The notes beneath the pieces were generated by a model. That model saw nothing but the letters and a program-made list of their open reading frames with translations. It ran no database searches and was not told the DNA's origin. Both the position numbers and the translations under genes were made by a program. Source: Tissierellaceae bacterium (GTDB lineage: Bacteria; Bacillota; Clostridia; Tissierellales; Tissierellaceae). From it: a DNA stretch of 64,000 bases. Positions 43,796 to 52,206 of this stretch are shown piece by piece (positions within the stretch are counted from its first letter, which is position 1; the number at the start of each line of letters is the position of its first letter). Location: the NCBI GenBank assembly GCA_023229175.1, contig JALNZV010000003.1, positions 75,202 to 139,201 of the forward strand, written 5' to 3'.

Positions 43796-43964
43796 TAATA
43801 AAAAAAAGAATGAATACGATGTAATTAAAGATGGGATTTCCCTACAAGTAAAATAATTTTTAAAATCTTTGTATCCTTTTGTTCTTTTTTGTCTTTTTGC
43901 ATTAATATATGCCAAGTTTCTATTGCTATTATAGCCATAATATATTATACTTAATTAAGGATAT

Positions 43965-43984
43965 TGATAATCATTATCATTACT
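43965..43984 (+). promoter_or_regulatory. Fur-box-like site before feoA
   Basis: TGATAATCATTATCATTA at 43965-43982 matches the repeated GATAAT/ATTATC units of Fur boxes. It lies 36-55 nt before the feoA start, after a TATATTATA-type -10 region, so iron repression is likely. Confidence 0.75.
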
Positions 43985-44019
43985 ATTGTCTTACATAATT
44001 GTTTGGAAGGATGATTGCC

Positions 44020-44265
44020 ATGGAATTTATACCATTAACTTCCCTGAGACCTCGCGATTATGCAAGGGTAAAAGGAATTTCTGGATGTTATAAAGCAAAA
44101 AAAAGATTATACGAATTAGGTTTATATAGGGATTCTGTTGTGAAGGTTGTAAAGAACGACTTTGGCCCCGTTATACTCAATCTGTCAGGAAACAAATTGG
44201 CCTTGGGGCGAAAACTAGCCTCAAAGGTAATGGTAGAGCTCTATGTAAAACCAAATAGACGGTGA
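44020..44265 (+). CDS. feoA: ferrous iron transport protein A
   Basis: 81 residues, SH3-like fold: MEFIPLTSLRPRDYARVKGI, AKKRLYELGLYRDSVVKVV and LALGRKLASKVMVEL match FeoA. Accessory to FeoB. GGAAGG lies 9 nt before ATG 44020; ATG 44011 sits too close to it. First gene of feoABC. Confidence 0.9.
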   Translation: MEFIPLTSLRPRDYARVKGISGCYKAKKRLYELGLYRDSVVKVVKNDFGPVILNLSGNKLALGRKLASKVMVELYVKPNRR

Positions 44266-44293
44266 TTGTCAAAATATTTAAGGAGGACTTATC

Positions 44294-46285
44294 ATGAATA
44301 CTATTGCTCTAGTGGGTAATCCCAACAGCGGAAAAACCACATTGTTCAATGCCTTAACTGGGTCTAACCAGCATATTGGCAACTGGCCAGGGGTTACAGT
44401 AGAGAAAAAAGAAGGAAAATTTAAATATAAGGGCAGTCAATATACCGTTGTGGATTTGCCTGGAACTTATAGCCTTGGGGCCTATTCCGAAGACGAGGTA
44501 GTTGCTCGCAACTATATACTTACTGGAAACCCTGATATTGTTATAAATGTCGTAGATGCAACAAATATAGAGAGAAACCTATACCTTACCACCCAATTAA
44601 TGGAGATGGGAGTGAAGGTAGTCATCGCACTTAATATGATGGATGAAGCCAAGCAAAAGAAGATTGAAATTGACTTGGACAGCCTTTCTAGAAGCTTAGG
44701 TATCCCCATTGTAGCTACCATAGCATCTAAAAATAAGGGTTTGGAAGACTTGATTGAAAAAGCCATAGAGTTTTCCAATAGAAACGAATATTCCTCCATT
44801 GATTTTAGTTATGGTGAGGATATAGACAGAGAAATTGAGAAAATTAAAGAAATACTTGATAATTCAAATATCGAATACCCTACAAAATGGCTTGCAGTAA
44901 AGCTATTGGAAGGCGATGAAGAAATTCATAGCCTTATAGAGGGAAAGGTTTCTATACCCAAAGAAAGACTTATGCCTGTAGGAGATGGCTCTGTTGAATA
45001 CGAATTGGAGTTAGTGGATAGAAGATACGATTTCATTGGCAATATAGTAGGTAAATCTGTTAGAAAACCAATGGAAGATGTTGAAAACCTAACTGATAAA
45101 ATCGATAAAATCGTTACTCATAAGTATTTTGGAATACCCATCTTTGCTTTAATTATGTTTGTAGTTTTTCAACTAACTTTCGTCATTGGCGAAGATTTAC
45201 TTGGGGAATTTGTCGTAGATATAGTAGATGCTATTGGGGACTTTGTAGTTCATATATTGACTATTGCACATTCTCCTGAATGGATAAAATCCTTTGTATC
45301 TGAGGGGATATTTGGCGGCATCGGTGCTGTCTTTGAATTTATCCCATTAATAGTCGTACTGTACTTTTTCATTGGAATATTAGAAGACACGGGATATATG
45401 GCTAGGGCAGCATATGTAATGGATGGCCTTATGAGGTCAGTGGGGCTTCACGGCAAAAGCTTTATTTCCATGATTGTAGGATTTGGCTGCAATGTGCCGG
45501 GAATTATGTCAACTAGGACCTTAGAGGATAAGAAAGATAGAATGATTGCAATTCTAATTAATCCCTTTATGTCCTGTGGAGCTAGACTTCCAATATATTT
45601 AGTGTTTATTGCTGCATTTTTCCCTAAGAATGGTGGAATTGTATTATTCTCACTCTATGCCTTGGGAATTATAATGGCATTAATAGTCGGTAAAATATTT
45701 TCAAAGACCTTATTTAAAGGGGAAGCATCTCATTTCATAATGGAGCTGCCACCTTACAGAATGCCCATTTTTAAATATGTGGTTAGAGATATGTGGGATA
45801 AGGTCTGGGATTTCATATATAGGGCCGGGAGTATAATATTCATCGTCGTTTCGTTGCTTTGGATATTGTCTGTGTTGCCCTTCGGAGTTGAACCTTATAG
45901 CCAAGATAGTATATTGGGTCAAATAGGGACATTTTTAGCTCCAATATTTAAACCTGCTGGGTTTGGGACATGGCAGGCGACAGTCAGTTTATTTGCGGGC
46001 ATAGCTGCAAAAGAAGCAGTAGTAGCTATTTTGGGCATGGTCTATGCTGGAGTCAGCGAAGGATCTCAATTAGTTGCTGCACTACAAAGTGTATTCACTC
46101 CTTTAACAGCTATGGCCTTTATGGTAATGACCCTTTTGTATACCCCTTGTACTGCAGTTATCGCAACTGTGAAAAGGGAAACAAACTCTGGTAAGTGGGC
46201 AGTCTTTATGGCTATATATCCCTTTGTTATCGGTTGGATAGCTGCAGTTTTAATTTATCAAGTGGGAAGCCTTTTGGGTTTTTAA
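44294..46285 (+). CDS. feoB: ferrous iron transporter FeoB
   Basis: 663 residues. N-terminal G-protein domain with G1 GNPNSGKTTLFNAL, the VTVEKKEG switch, G3 VVDLPGTYSLG and G4 LNMMDEAK, then a helical GDI-like region and the membrane domain with two Gate motifs (GFGCNVPGIMSTRTLEDKKD and TPCTAVIATVKRETNSGKW). Imports Fe2+. ATG behind AGGAGG, 28 nt after feoA. Confidence 0.96.
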   Translation: MNTIALVGNPNSGKTTLFNALTGSNQHIGNWPGVTVEKKEGKFKYKGSQYTVVDLPGTYSLGAYSEDEVVARNYILTGNPDIVINVVDATNIERNLYLTTQLMEMGVKVVIALNMMDEAKQKKIEIDLDSLSRSLGIPIVATIASKNKGLEDLIEKAIEFSNRNEYSSIDFSYGEDIDREIEKIKEILDNSNIEYPTKWLAVKLLEGDEEIHSLIEGKVSIPKERLMPVGDGSVEYELELVDRRYDFIGNIVGKSVRKPMEDVENLTDKIDKIVTHKYFGIPIFALIMFVVFQLTFVIGEDLLGEFVVDIVDAIGDFVVHILTIAHSPEWIKSFVSEGIFGGIGAVFEFIPLIVVLYFFIGILEDTGYMARAAYVMDGLMRSVGLHGKSFISMIVGFGCNVPGIMSTRTLEDKKDRMIAILINPFMSCGARLPIYLVFIAAFFPKNGGIVLFSLYALGIIMALIVGKIFSKTLFKGEASHFIMELPPYRMPIFKYVVRDMWDKVWDFIYRAGSIIFIVVSLLWILSVLPFGVEPYSQDSILGQIGTFLAPIFKPAGFGTWQATVSLFAGIAAKEAVVAILGMVYAGVSEGSQLVAALQSVFTPLTAMAFMVMTLLYTPCTAVIATVKRETNSGKWAVFMAIYPFVIGWIAAVLIYQVGSLLGF

Positions 46286-46298
46286 GAGGAGTGATTTT

Positions 46299-46574
46299 AT
46301 GTTAAGGAAGGTCTTATATGAGATAAGCAAATCTAGATTATACTCTCCTTCTAACATTGCAAAAGAATTAAATATTTCTGAGGCCCTTGTAGAAGATGCC
46401 ATAGGCCAATTAATCCGCATGGGGTATGTCTCCCAAGATGAGACTTCTCCTACATGCGACACAAAATGCAGTAGCTGTGCCTACTCTTCGGTGTGTAACA
46501 CAGTTACTATCAAAACCCTTAGCATCACCTCCAAGGGAAAAACTTTATTGGAAAGAGAAGCTTCCATGGTGTAA
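46299..46574 (+). CDS. FeoC-like winged-helix protein with cysteine cluster
   Basis: 91 residues: winged helix (about 5-48, SPSNIAKELNISEALVEDAI, LIRMGYV) and four cysteines C53, C57, C60 and C66 in a CxxxCxxC-x5-C pattern typical of an Fe-S or metal cluster in FeoC proteins. It probably senses iron or oxygen for FeoB. ATG behind GAGGAGTG, 13 nt after feoB. Confidence 0.82.
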   Translation: MLRKVLYEISKSRLYSPSNIAKELNISEALVEDAIGQLIRMGYVSQDETSPTCDTKCSSCAYSSVCNTVTIKTLSITSKGKTLLEREASMV

Positions 46575-46592
46575 AATCCATGGAGGTTTTTT
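46560..46592 (+). terminator. terminator of feoABC
   Basis: CTTCCATGG pairs with CCATGGAGG around TGTAAAAT, followed by a T7 run. The remaining 46593-46901 stretch is AT-rich and holds no gene I can support. Confidence 0.78.
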
Positions 46593-46901
46593 TATTTAAA
46601 TATTTCACCGGGTATTTTGGAAAATTGCAAAATAAATTGGTGAAAAGGAAATTTTTGTATTTTACATTTTTATATGATATGATGATGTTAAGCTGTATAC
46701 TCATCCAGGACACAAGCCTTTAAAATTTATCCAACCCATAAACTGATTTGTTTTATATGCAATAAAATAGTTTTTATGTATATTATGGCCGGTCTATAAT
46801 ATGCATTTTCATTTAGTTATTGACTATAGAGGGTTCTGTAGTCATTTGTTGTTCAATTGATTAAGTTATACAGAATCAAGAGAGGATTCGGTGATAGTAA
46901 A

Positions 46902-47906
46902 ATGAAGATTGGCGTATTTTGGAGAAAATTTAGAAATGTAGAATTTCAGAAAAAGCTTACACCTGATAATGTTTATGACGATGCATACGGAGAGGCATAT
47001 CAGCATTATGCAGCAATAAAAGAAGCAGGTTACAATGCCGTATTAATTGAGTGGAAAAAAGATCCTAGAGAAACCTACAAAACCTTGGTAAAGGAAAAAG
47101 TTGGTTTAATATTCAATGCTTCTAGTACGAAGGAAATAGCTTTTTTAGAGGCATTTAATATACCCTATGTAGGGTCAGGATTAGATTTGGTGGCAACTAA
47201 TAAAAGAGTAAGGAAAAATATAATATCCTATTATAAATTGCCAACTGCAAAGTTTGTAGTGGCAAATAGTCCAGATAATATTCCAAAGATTGATATGAAA
47301 TACCCCCTATTTGTAAAACCAATTAGCGGCAGAGGAAGTGCTGGTATAGACGAGGAAAATGTAATATATAGCTATGAACAATTGCCAAAAGTAGTAAAAA
47401 AGATTACAGATATAATAGGCCAACCAGCACTTATTGAAGAATTTATAAAAGGCAGGGAATTGACCGTTGGGATTATAGGATATGATAATCCCGAAGTGCT
47501 GCCATTATTGGAAATTGAATACAATTCTTCCTTAACAAATACCTATGAACATAAGATGTTTGACAATGAGATTATTAAATGTCCAATGGAGCTCCCCATA
47601 GATGTAGAAAATAATATTAAAGAAATAGCATTGAAAGTGTATAAAGTACTAGGGGTAAAAGATTATGGCAGAATAGATATGATTTTAAGTGAAGACAATA
47701 TACCTTATTTCTTAGAACTAAATACTTATGCAGGGCTTACCATGTCCAGTCGAAAAGGAGAAAAGGATGTACATCATGGCTATATGGGCTATATGGCAGA
47801 AGAATTAGGTTATAGTAGAAGTGAATTTATCGGCAAAATAGTTAAAAGTGCTATTGATAGATATGATTTACAAAGCATTAAAAAAGTTCCGACCAATGTT
47901 TCGTAA
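46902..47906 (+). CDS. D-alanine-D-alanine ligase-like ATP-grasp protein
   Basis: 334 residues of the Ddl-like ATP-grasp family. NIISYYKLPTAKFVV and PLFVKPISGRGSAGIDEENV form the ATP lysine and glycine-rich loop, LIEEFIKGRELTVGIIG the central lid, and GRIDMILSEDNIPYFLELNT with AGLT the Mg/acid end. It joins a carboxylate and an amine via acyl phosphate; D-alanine is not assured because the region between domains is divergent. ATG at 46902 with GGTGAT upstream. Confidence 0.75.
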   Translation: MKIGVFWRKFRNVEFQKKLTPDNVYDDAYGEAYQHYAAIKEAGYNAVLIEWKKDPRETYKTLVKEKVGLIFNASSTKEIAFLEAFNIPYVGSGLDLVATNKRVRKNIISYYKLPTAKFVVANSPDNIPKIDMKYPLFVKPISGRGSAGIDEENVIYSYEQLPKVVKKITDIIGQPALIEEFIKGRELTVGIIGYDNPEVLPLLEIEYNSSLTNTYEHKMFDNEIIKCPMELPIDVENNIKEIALKVYKVLGVKDYGRIDMILSEDNIPYFLELNTYAGLTMSSRKGEKDVHHGYMGYMAEELGYSRSEFIGKIVKSAIDRYDLQSIKKVPTNVS

Positions 47907-47999
47907 AAATTTTTTTATTATTTTCACATTTATGTGTTTAAAATAGTTTTTTTGGGTATATTATTAATAAATATATCACTAAGTATTTCATTATATTAC

Positions 48000-48430
48000 T
48001 TGACTAAAGTGATTTAGTGGTATATAATAAAGCTAGGTAGAACTTTAATTATTCCAACCTAATTGTATTGAGTATCAAATCCTAAGTATAGTATTAGGCA
48101 AGAATAACAGAAGTCTATGAAAATTGAATCAAAGTATCAAAGTAAATGCAGGGTTCTACTCTGTATATGATCCAAACTTAATAGTTGGAGTCAGAAGAAG
48201 TGTAAAGAAACTTCCTCTAAGACAAAGTAAAGCAGTGTAAGATTATTTCATGAGTACCCTAGTCGTATAGTAATATCAGATTTAAAGATTGGTAAATTTA
48301 AGCAGTTGGGAGTGTATTAAAGGATTGAGTTTAACAGAACCAAAATTCACAGGTTGGAATAATTGCAAAGAGTTCTATTCAAAATGATGGGTAATTTCTA
48401 GAAGATTAGAAATTGCCCATCTATATTTTT
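48000..48430 (+). ncRNA. orphan transcription unit: promoter, about 395 nt, terminator, no convincing ORF
   Basis: TTGACT at 48000-48005, 17 nt and TATAAT at 48023-48028 form a strong promoter. A perfect terminator follows, ATGGGTAATTTCTA (48389 region) pairing with TAGAAATTGCCCAT and then ATATTTTTT. In between only short frames occur; the longest runs TTG to TAA over 37 codons without a ribosome site. GGTAGAAC near 48035 can pair with GTTCTACT near 48152. It could be an unclassified RNA, a regulatory leader of pncB 70 nt further on, or a decayed gene. The 47907-47999 part has only AT-rich sequence. Confidence 0.45.
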
Positions 48431-48501
48431 TGCCCTCTTTGTTGTATTTTTCTCATCTTAGGTCTATAATTGTATTAACTATATGACAAAGGAGACTACA
48501 A

Positions 48502-49956
48502 ATGATTAGTTTAGACTGGAAGGATAATAAGAATCTTACTATGCTTGCAGATTTTTATGAATTCACTATGGCCAATGGATATCTAGAAAACGGATTAGGA
48601 GACCAAATCGCGTATTTCGATATGTTTTTTAGAACTATTCCCGATGGTGGCGGCTTTGCTATTATGGCTGGAGTAGAGCAGTTAATTGAGTATCTAAAGA
48701 ATTTAAGGTTTGACGAAGAAGATATAGCTTATTTTGAGTCAAAGAAGATGTTTGGCAAAAAATTTCTAGATTATCTTAGAAACTTTGAATTTCAGTGCGA
48801 TGTATGGGCAATACCAGAGGGAACTCCCATATTTCCCCAGGAACCCATAGTCGTAGTTAGAGGCCCTGTAGTACAAGCACAGCTCATAGAAACAATGGTA
48901 TTATTGACTATTAATCATCAATCTTTAATTGCAACGAAGGCTAATAGAATTGTAAGGGCTGCCAATGGCAGAACTATAATGGAGTTTGGCTCTAGGAGGG
49001 CACAAGGATATGAAGGAGCCATACTAGGTGCTAGGGCAGCATATATTGGCGGTTGTATTGGCACTGCCAACACCATAGTGGACAGGGATTTTGATATTCC
49101 AGCTCTAGGGACCATGGCCCATAGTTGGGTCCAAATGTTTCCCACTGAATTAGATGCATTCAGGGCTTATGCCAAAATATATCCAGACAATTGCACATTG
49201 CTAGTAGATACTTATAATACCTTAAAGGAAGGTATTCCCAATGCCATCAAAGTCTTTGATGAAGAAATCGTACCTAGGGGATTTAGGCCCAAAGGCATTA
49301 GAATAGACAGCGGAGATATTGCCTATCTGTCTAAGGAGTGCAGGAGGATGCTAGACGAAGCCGGATATCCAGATTGTAGTATAATTGCTTCTAGCTCTTT
49401 GGACGAATATGTAATTAGGGATTTGCTACTTCAAGGTGCAGCAATCGATTCCTTTGGTGTAGGAGAAAGGCTCATAACTGCCAAGTCTCAACCTGTCTTT
49501 GGCGGCGTATATAAGTTAACCACCATAGAAGAGGACGGAAAGCTAATACCCAAGATAAAGGTCAGCGAAAACGTGGGAAAGATTACCACACCTGGATTTA
49601 AACAGGTATATAGGATATTTGACAAGACTAGCCACAAGGCCATTGCCGACGTGATTACCCTCCATGACGAGGTAATAGATGAGTCAAGGCCCTATGAAAT
49701 ATTCCATCCCATCTATACTTGGAAAAGAAAAACATTGAAGAATTTCTATGTCCGTAAATTATTAGTTAAAATATTTGAAAATGGAAATTCTATCTATGAA
49801 AGTCCAAATATCCACGAAATAAAAGAATATTGCAAGGTTCAATTGGATTTGATGTGGGATGAGGTTAAAAGATTTGACAGACCCCATAGGTATTTTGTGG
49901 ATCTCTCCCAAAAACTATGGGATATAAAAGATCAGCTGTTGAAGGAACATAAATAA
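48502..49956 (+). CDS. pncB: nicotinate phosphoribosyltransferase
   Basis: 484 residues. Makes nicotinate mononucleotide from nicotinate and PRPP for NAD salvage. Family motifs: LADFYEFTMANGYLENG, EFGSRRAQGYEGAILGARAA, MAHSWVQMFPTELDAF, RIDSGDIAYLSKE and FGVGERLITAKSQPVFGGVY (all intact). Length is normal for the Firmicute form. ATG behind AAAGGAG; TATAAT at 48465-48470 may give it its own promoter. Confidence 0.95.
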   Translation: MISLDWKDNKNLTMLADFYEFTMANGYLENGLGDQIAYFDMFFRTIPDGGGFAIMAGVEQLIEYLKNLRFDEEDIAYFESKKMFGKKFLDYLRNFEFQCDVWAIPEGTPIFPQEPIVVVRGPVVQAQLIETMVLLTINHQSLIATKANRIVRAANGRTIMEFGSRRAQGYEGAILGARAAYIGGCIGTANTIVDRDFDIPALGTMAHSWVQMFPTELDAFRAYAKIYPDNCTLLVDTYNTLKEGIPNAIKVFDEEIVPRGFRPKGIRIDSGDIAYLSKECRRMLDEAGYPDCSIIASSSLDEYVIRDLLLQGAAIDSFGVGERLITAKSQPVFGGVYKLTTIEEDGKLIPKIKVSENVGKITTPGFKQVYRIFDKTSHKAIADVITLHDEVIDESRPYEIFHPIYTWKRKTLKNFYVRKLLVKIFENGNSIYESPNIHEIKEYCKVQLDLMWDEVKRFDRPHRYFVDLSQKLWDIKDQLLKEHK

Positions 49957-50038
49957 AAGATGCATCATATGGTGCGTTACCATAGGGATTGAATAAAAGA
50001 AAGTAAACAGCTTTAAAGGTTAGGAGGATTAAAGAAGC

Positions 50039-50446
50039 CTAATTTAATGGAAAGTCCATTATATAGGCTTCTTTTTCATAAAAAGATCTTTTACTTAAAT
50101 CAGAAATACTTAAAAGTTCACAGTAATGAGACCAGCTCAATTTGCCAGACAGCGTCTGGCTTTTTGGATGGGCTAGATAAAGATTCCTCATATTTTGCAA
50201 ATTCGACCTAGAAAAACCTCTTCCAAACTCTTTTGTCAATTCTATTGAAAGTTCTTTTATCAAGCCTTTACCATAATCAGCTCTATCTTGGTGATTTTGT
50301 TCATCTTCTACAATTATCCTTCCTATTTGCCAATAAGCTTTAAGTAGTTCGACATTGACCGCACTTGCAACATTATTTCTTGCCTCAAGCATAACTTGTT
50401 TTATTTCTGTAAAAATATTATTATTTTGGTTTGATATTTCACTCAT
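50039..50446 (-). pseudogene. truncated DUF1016 (YhcG-type) nuclease, N-terminal domain only
   Basis: 135 residues covering the DUF1016 N-terminal winged-helix part (VELLKAYWQIGRIIVEDEQN, YGKGLIKELSIELTKEFGRG, NLQNMRNLY, WSHYCELLSI) and stopping after RSFYEKEA. Full-length members are roughly 340-370 residues with a C-terminal PD-(D/E)xK nuclease, missing here. ATG at 50446 behind AGGAGG. Its start region is duplicated at 24140-24265. Confidence 0.75.
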
Positions 50447-50549
50447 AGTTTTACCTCCTGAGCCTCTTTTCCAAAGATACAATATAATGTTAACTTCACT
50501 GATTATAAAAAAAATTTATGCCCTTTATCTAAGCTTGTGTCGCTTAATA
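50423..50549 (-). repeat. block A, copy 2 (DUF1016 gene start region)
   Basis: 127 bp matching 24140-24265: promoter-proximal DNA, ribosome site and first codons of the DUF1016 gene. Clear differences include ATG here against GTG there. Confidence 0.75.
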
Positions 50550-50585
50550 AGAACGATGTGTAATAAATCCGCATTGTTTTTATAA

Positions 50586-51107
50586 TTACTGTTCATTTAA
50601 TATCTTAAAAATAATTGGCTTTAAAATACTAAAAAGTAAATATCCTACTAAACCTCCAAATGTATTAGTTATCAAATCAGTAACATCGAATGACCTTGAT
50701 GCTAAGCCTCCCCAAAATGCACTTAATAACTGAGTACTTTCAATTGTTAAACTAAAAAGAAAAGCCACAGTAACTGTTTTTAGAATACCCACTTTCCTTA
50801 TAATTGGATATAAAAATCCGAAAGGTATCATCATGATAATATTTAAAAATATTTCTCTAACAGCACCATAGTAATTTAACCTTAAATCCCTAAATGGAAT
50901 AAGATTTACAGTTTCGAGAAATAAATTATTTGTTCCATTTAAAAATGGTATAGGCAATGGCATAAGTGTTACAAACAGAACCATTATAATATAAGTATAC
51001 ATAAGTGTATTAGTTATTAATGTTTTTTTAGGCTTTTTATTCCACTTTTTATAAAAAAACAAAAAGTATATCAGTACTAATATAATAAAATTTATTAAAT
51101 AATCCAT
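50586..51107 (-). CDS. VanZ-like membrane protein
   Basis: 173 residues with about five membrane segments. VanZ-family motifs: FVTLMPLP, NLIPFRDL, NIIMMIPFGFLYPI, ESTQLLSAF and FDVTDLITNTFGGLVGY. VanZ proteins give low-level lipoglycopeptide tolerance in enterococci, but most family members have no known role. No van genes are near. ATG at 51107 behind GGAGG. It replaces peptidase E in the otherwise parallel locus at 24-25 kb. Confidence 0.82.
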   Translation of the reverse strand: MDYLINFIILVLIYFLFFYKKWNKKPKKTLITNTLMYTYIIMVLFVTLMPLPIPFLNGTNNLFLETVNLIPFRDLRLNYYGAVREIFLNIIMMIPFGFLYPIIRKVGILKTVTVAFLFSLTIESTQLLSAFWGGLASRSFDVTDLITNTFGGLVGYLLFSILKPIIFKILNEQ

Positions 51108-51161
51108 TATGTTTTCCTCCGTATTATATCAATTAACATATGCCACATAATTCTACATATG

Positions 51162-51486
51162 TGCAACTGACTACCATCTTAAATATAATTATACTAGACA
51201 ATTCCAGACTATTAAAGAACCAAAAGCCTTACCTCTCATGCACTACTTACAACAATTATACCTAATTATTCTAAGCAATGCATGAATTGTTTTTAATAAA
51301 AGTTCCTGAAACCCTTGATACTAAAGCATTCATGCACCCTGTCGCTATTATGACACGTTCTCCAGTAGTATACCAAATATATCCTCCTGCCTCTCTTTGT
51401 AAATCAGCAAATTTTAATATCTTAATTATATCACGAGCCCGTGAATGATTCCATCCGTAGATAAGATATGTTTTTATTAATCTATG
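51162..51486 (-). pseudogene. block B, copy 2: fragment of an unidentified gene
   Basis: The minus strand is open from 51486 to the TAG at 51273-51271 (71 codons), without a proper start or ribosome site. It includes YLIYGWNHSRARDIIKILKF and EAGGYIWYTTGERVIIATG and ends SCIA. The last 29 codons and stop are conserved in length with 25113-25199, so both derive from one ancestor. Product not recognised. Together with flanks this fills the 51108-51636 gap. Confidence 0.55.
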
Positions 51487-51550
51487 TCAGGCAGGACAAA
51501 TCCTTAGGAGGGTAGTGTTTTGTGTCTATTTAAATTTAAAGATAGCAAAA

Positions 51551-51579
51551 CGGCATAGCCGATGTAGCCGACTATGCCG
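51551..51579. terminator. hairpin after iorB
   Basis: CGGCATAG (51551-51558) pairs with CTATGCCG (51572-51579), with inner CCGA/TCGG-like pairing. T4 follows on the minus strand and ATTTTTT on the plus strand. Confidence 0.6.
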
Positions 51580-51636
51580 AATTTTTTAAAAGATTATAAA
51601 CCCCTATGGTAAAGCCCCTTAGGATGCCTATTTTAT

Positions 51637-52206
51637 TTATGAAATTAATCCTCTTTCAAAGGCTTTTATATTTACTTCATGTACCTTTTCAGGTAAGAAT
51701 TTCTTTATTTTGCTGACCCAATCTATGTTTTCTAGACCAAGGGCCTTTACTGTAAGACCTAGCATCACTATATTTTGGGACCTAGGCTCACCTAATTCCT
51801 CTGCTATGGTTCCCGCATTGATTGATATTACATTTTTAACTTTGGAATTTAACTCCTCCATTATGCCTTCGGGATATTCTTCAAGTCCCGATAATACTGG
51901 TAATGGCCATATTTCTACGTCGTTTACTATTAATGTACCGTCCTTGCTAAGGTTAGATAAGTACCTGGTAGCCTCTAATTTTTCAAAGGATACTAATACA
52001 TCAGCTTCCCCCGTATTTATTGTTGGAGAATATACTTTTTCACCAAACCTTATTTGAGTCGTTACACTACCGCCCCTTTGGGACATACCGTGTATTTCTG
52101 ACATCTTCACATCATAGCCTTCTTCCAAAAGCCCTTCCGATAAGATTTTAGATACTAAAATGGTTCCTTGTCCACCTACTCCTACTAGCAACAAAGATTT
52201 TTCCAT
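51637..52206 (-). CDS. iorB: indolepyruvate:ferredoxin oxidoreductase beta subunit
   Basis: 189 residues of the 2-oxoacid:acceptor oxidoreductase gamma-type domain: LLLVGVGGQGTILVSKILSE, SEIHGMSQRGGSVTTQIRFG and GEADVLVSFEKLEATRYL. Pairs with IorA to oxidise aryl pyruvates from aromatic amino acids, passing electrons to ferredoxin. It starts on the base after the iorA stop with GAGGTG upstream. Confidence 0.93.
   Translation of the reverse strand: MEKSLLLVGVGGQGTILVSKILSEGLLEEGYDVKMSEIHGMSQRGGSVTTQIRFGEKVYSPTINTGEADVLVSFEKLEATRYLSNLSKDGTLIVNDVEIWPLPVLSGLEEYPEGIMEELNSKVKNVISINAGTIAEELGEPRSQNIVMLGLTVKALGLENIDWVSKIKKFLPEKVHEVNIKAFERGLIS

Noticed and set aside
48000..48430. 6S RNA, RNase P RNA or tmRNA at the orphan transcript
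   Set aside because: None of the conserved core sequences of these RNAs is visible.
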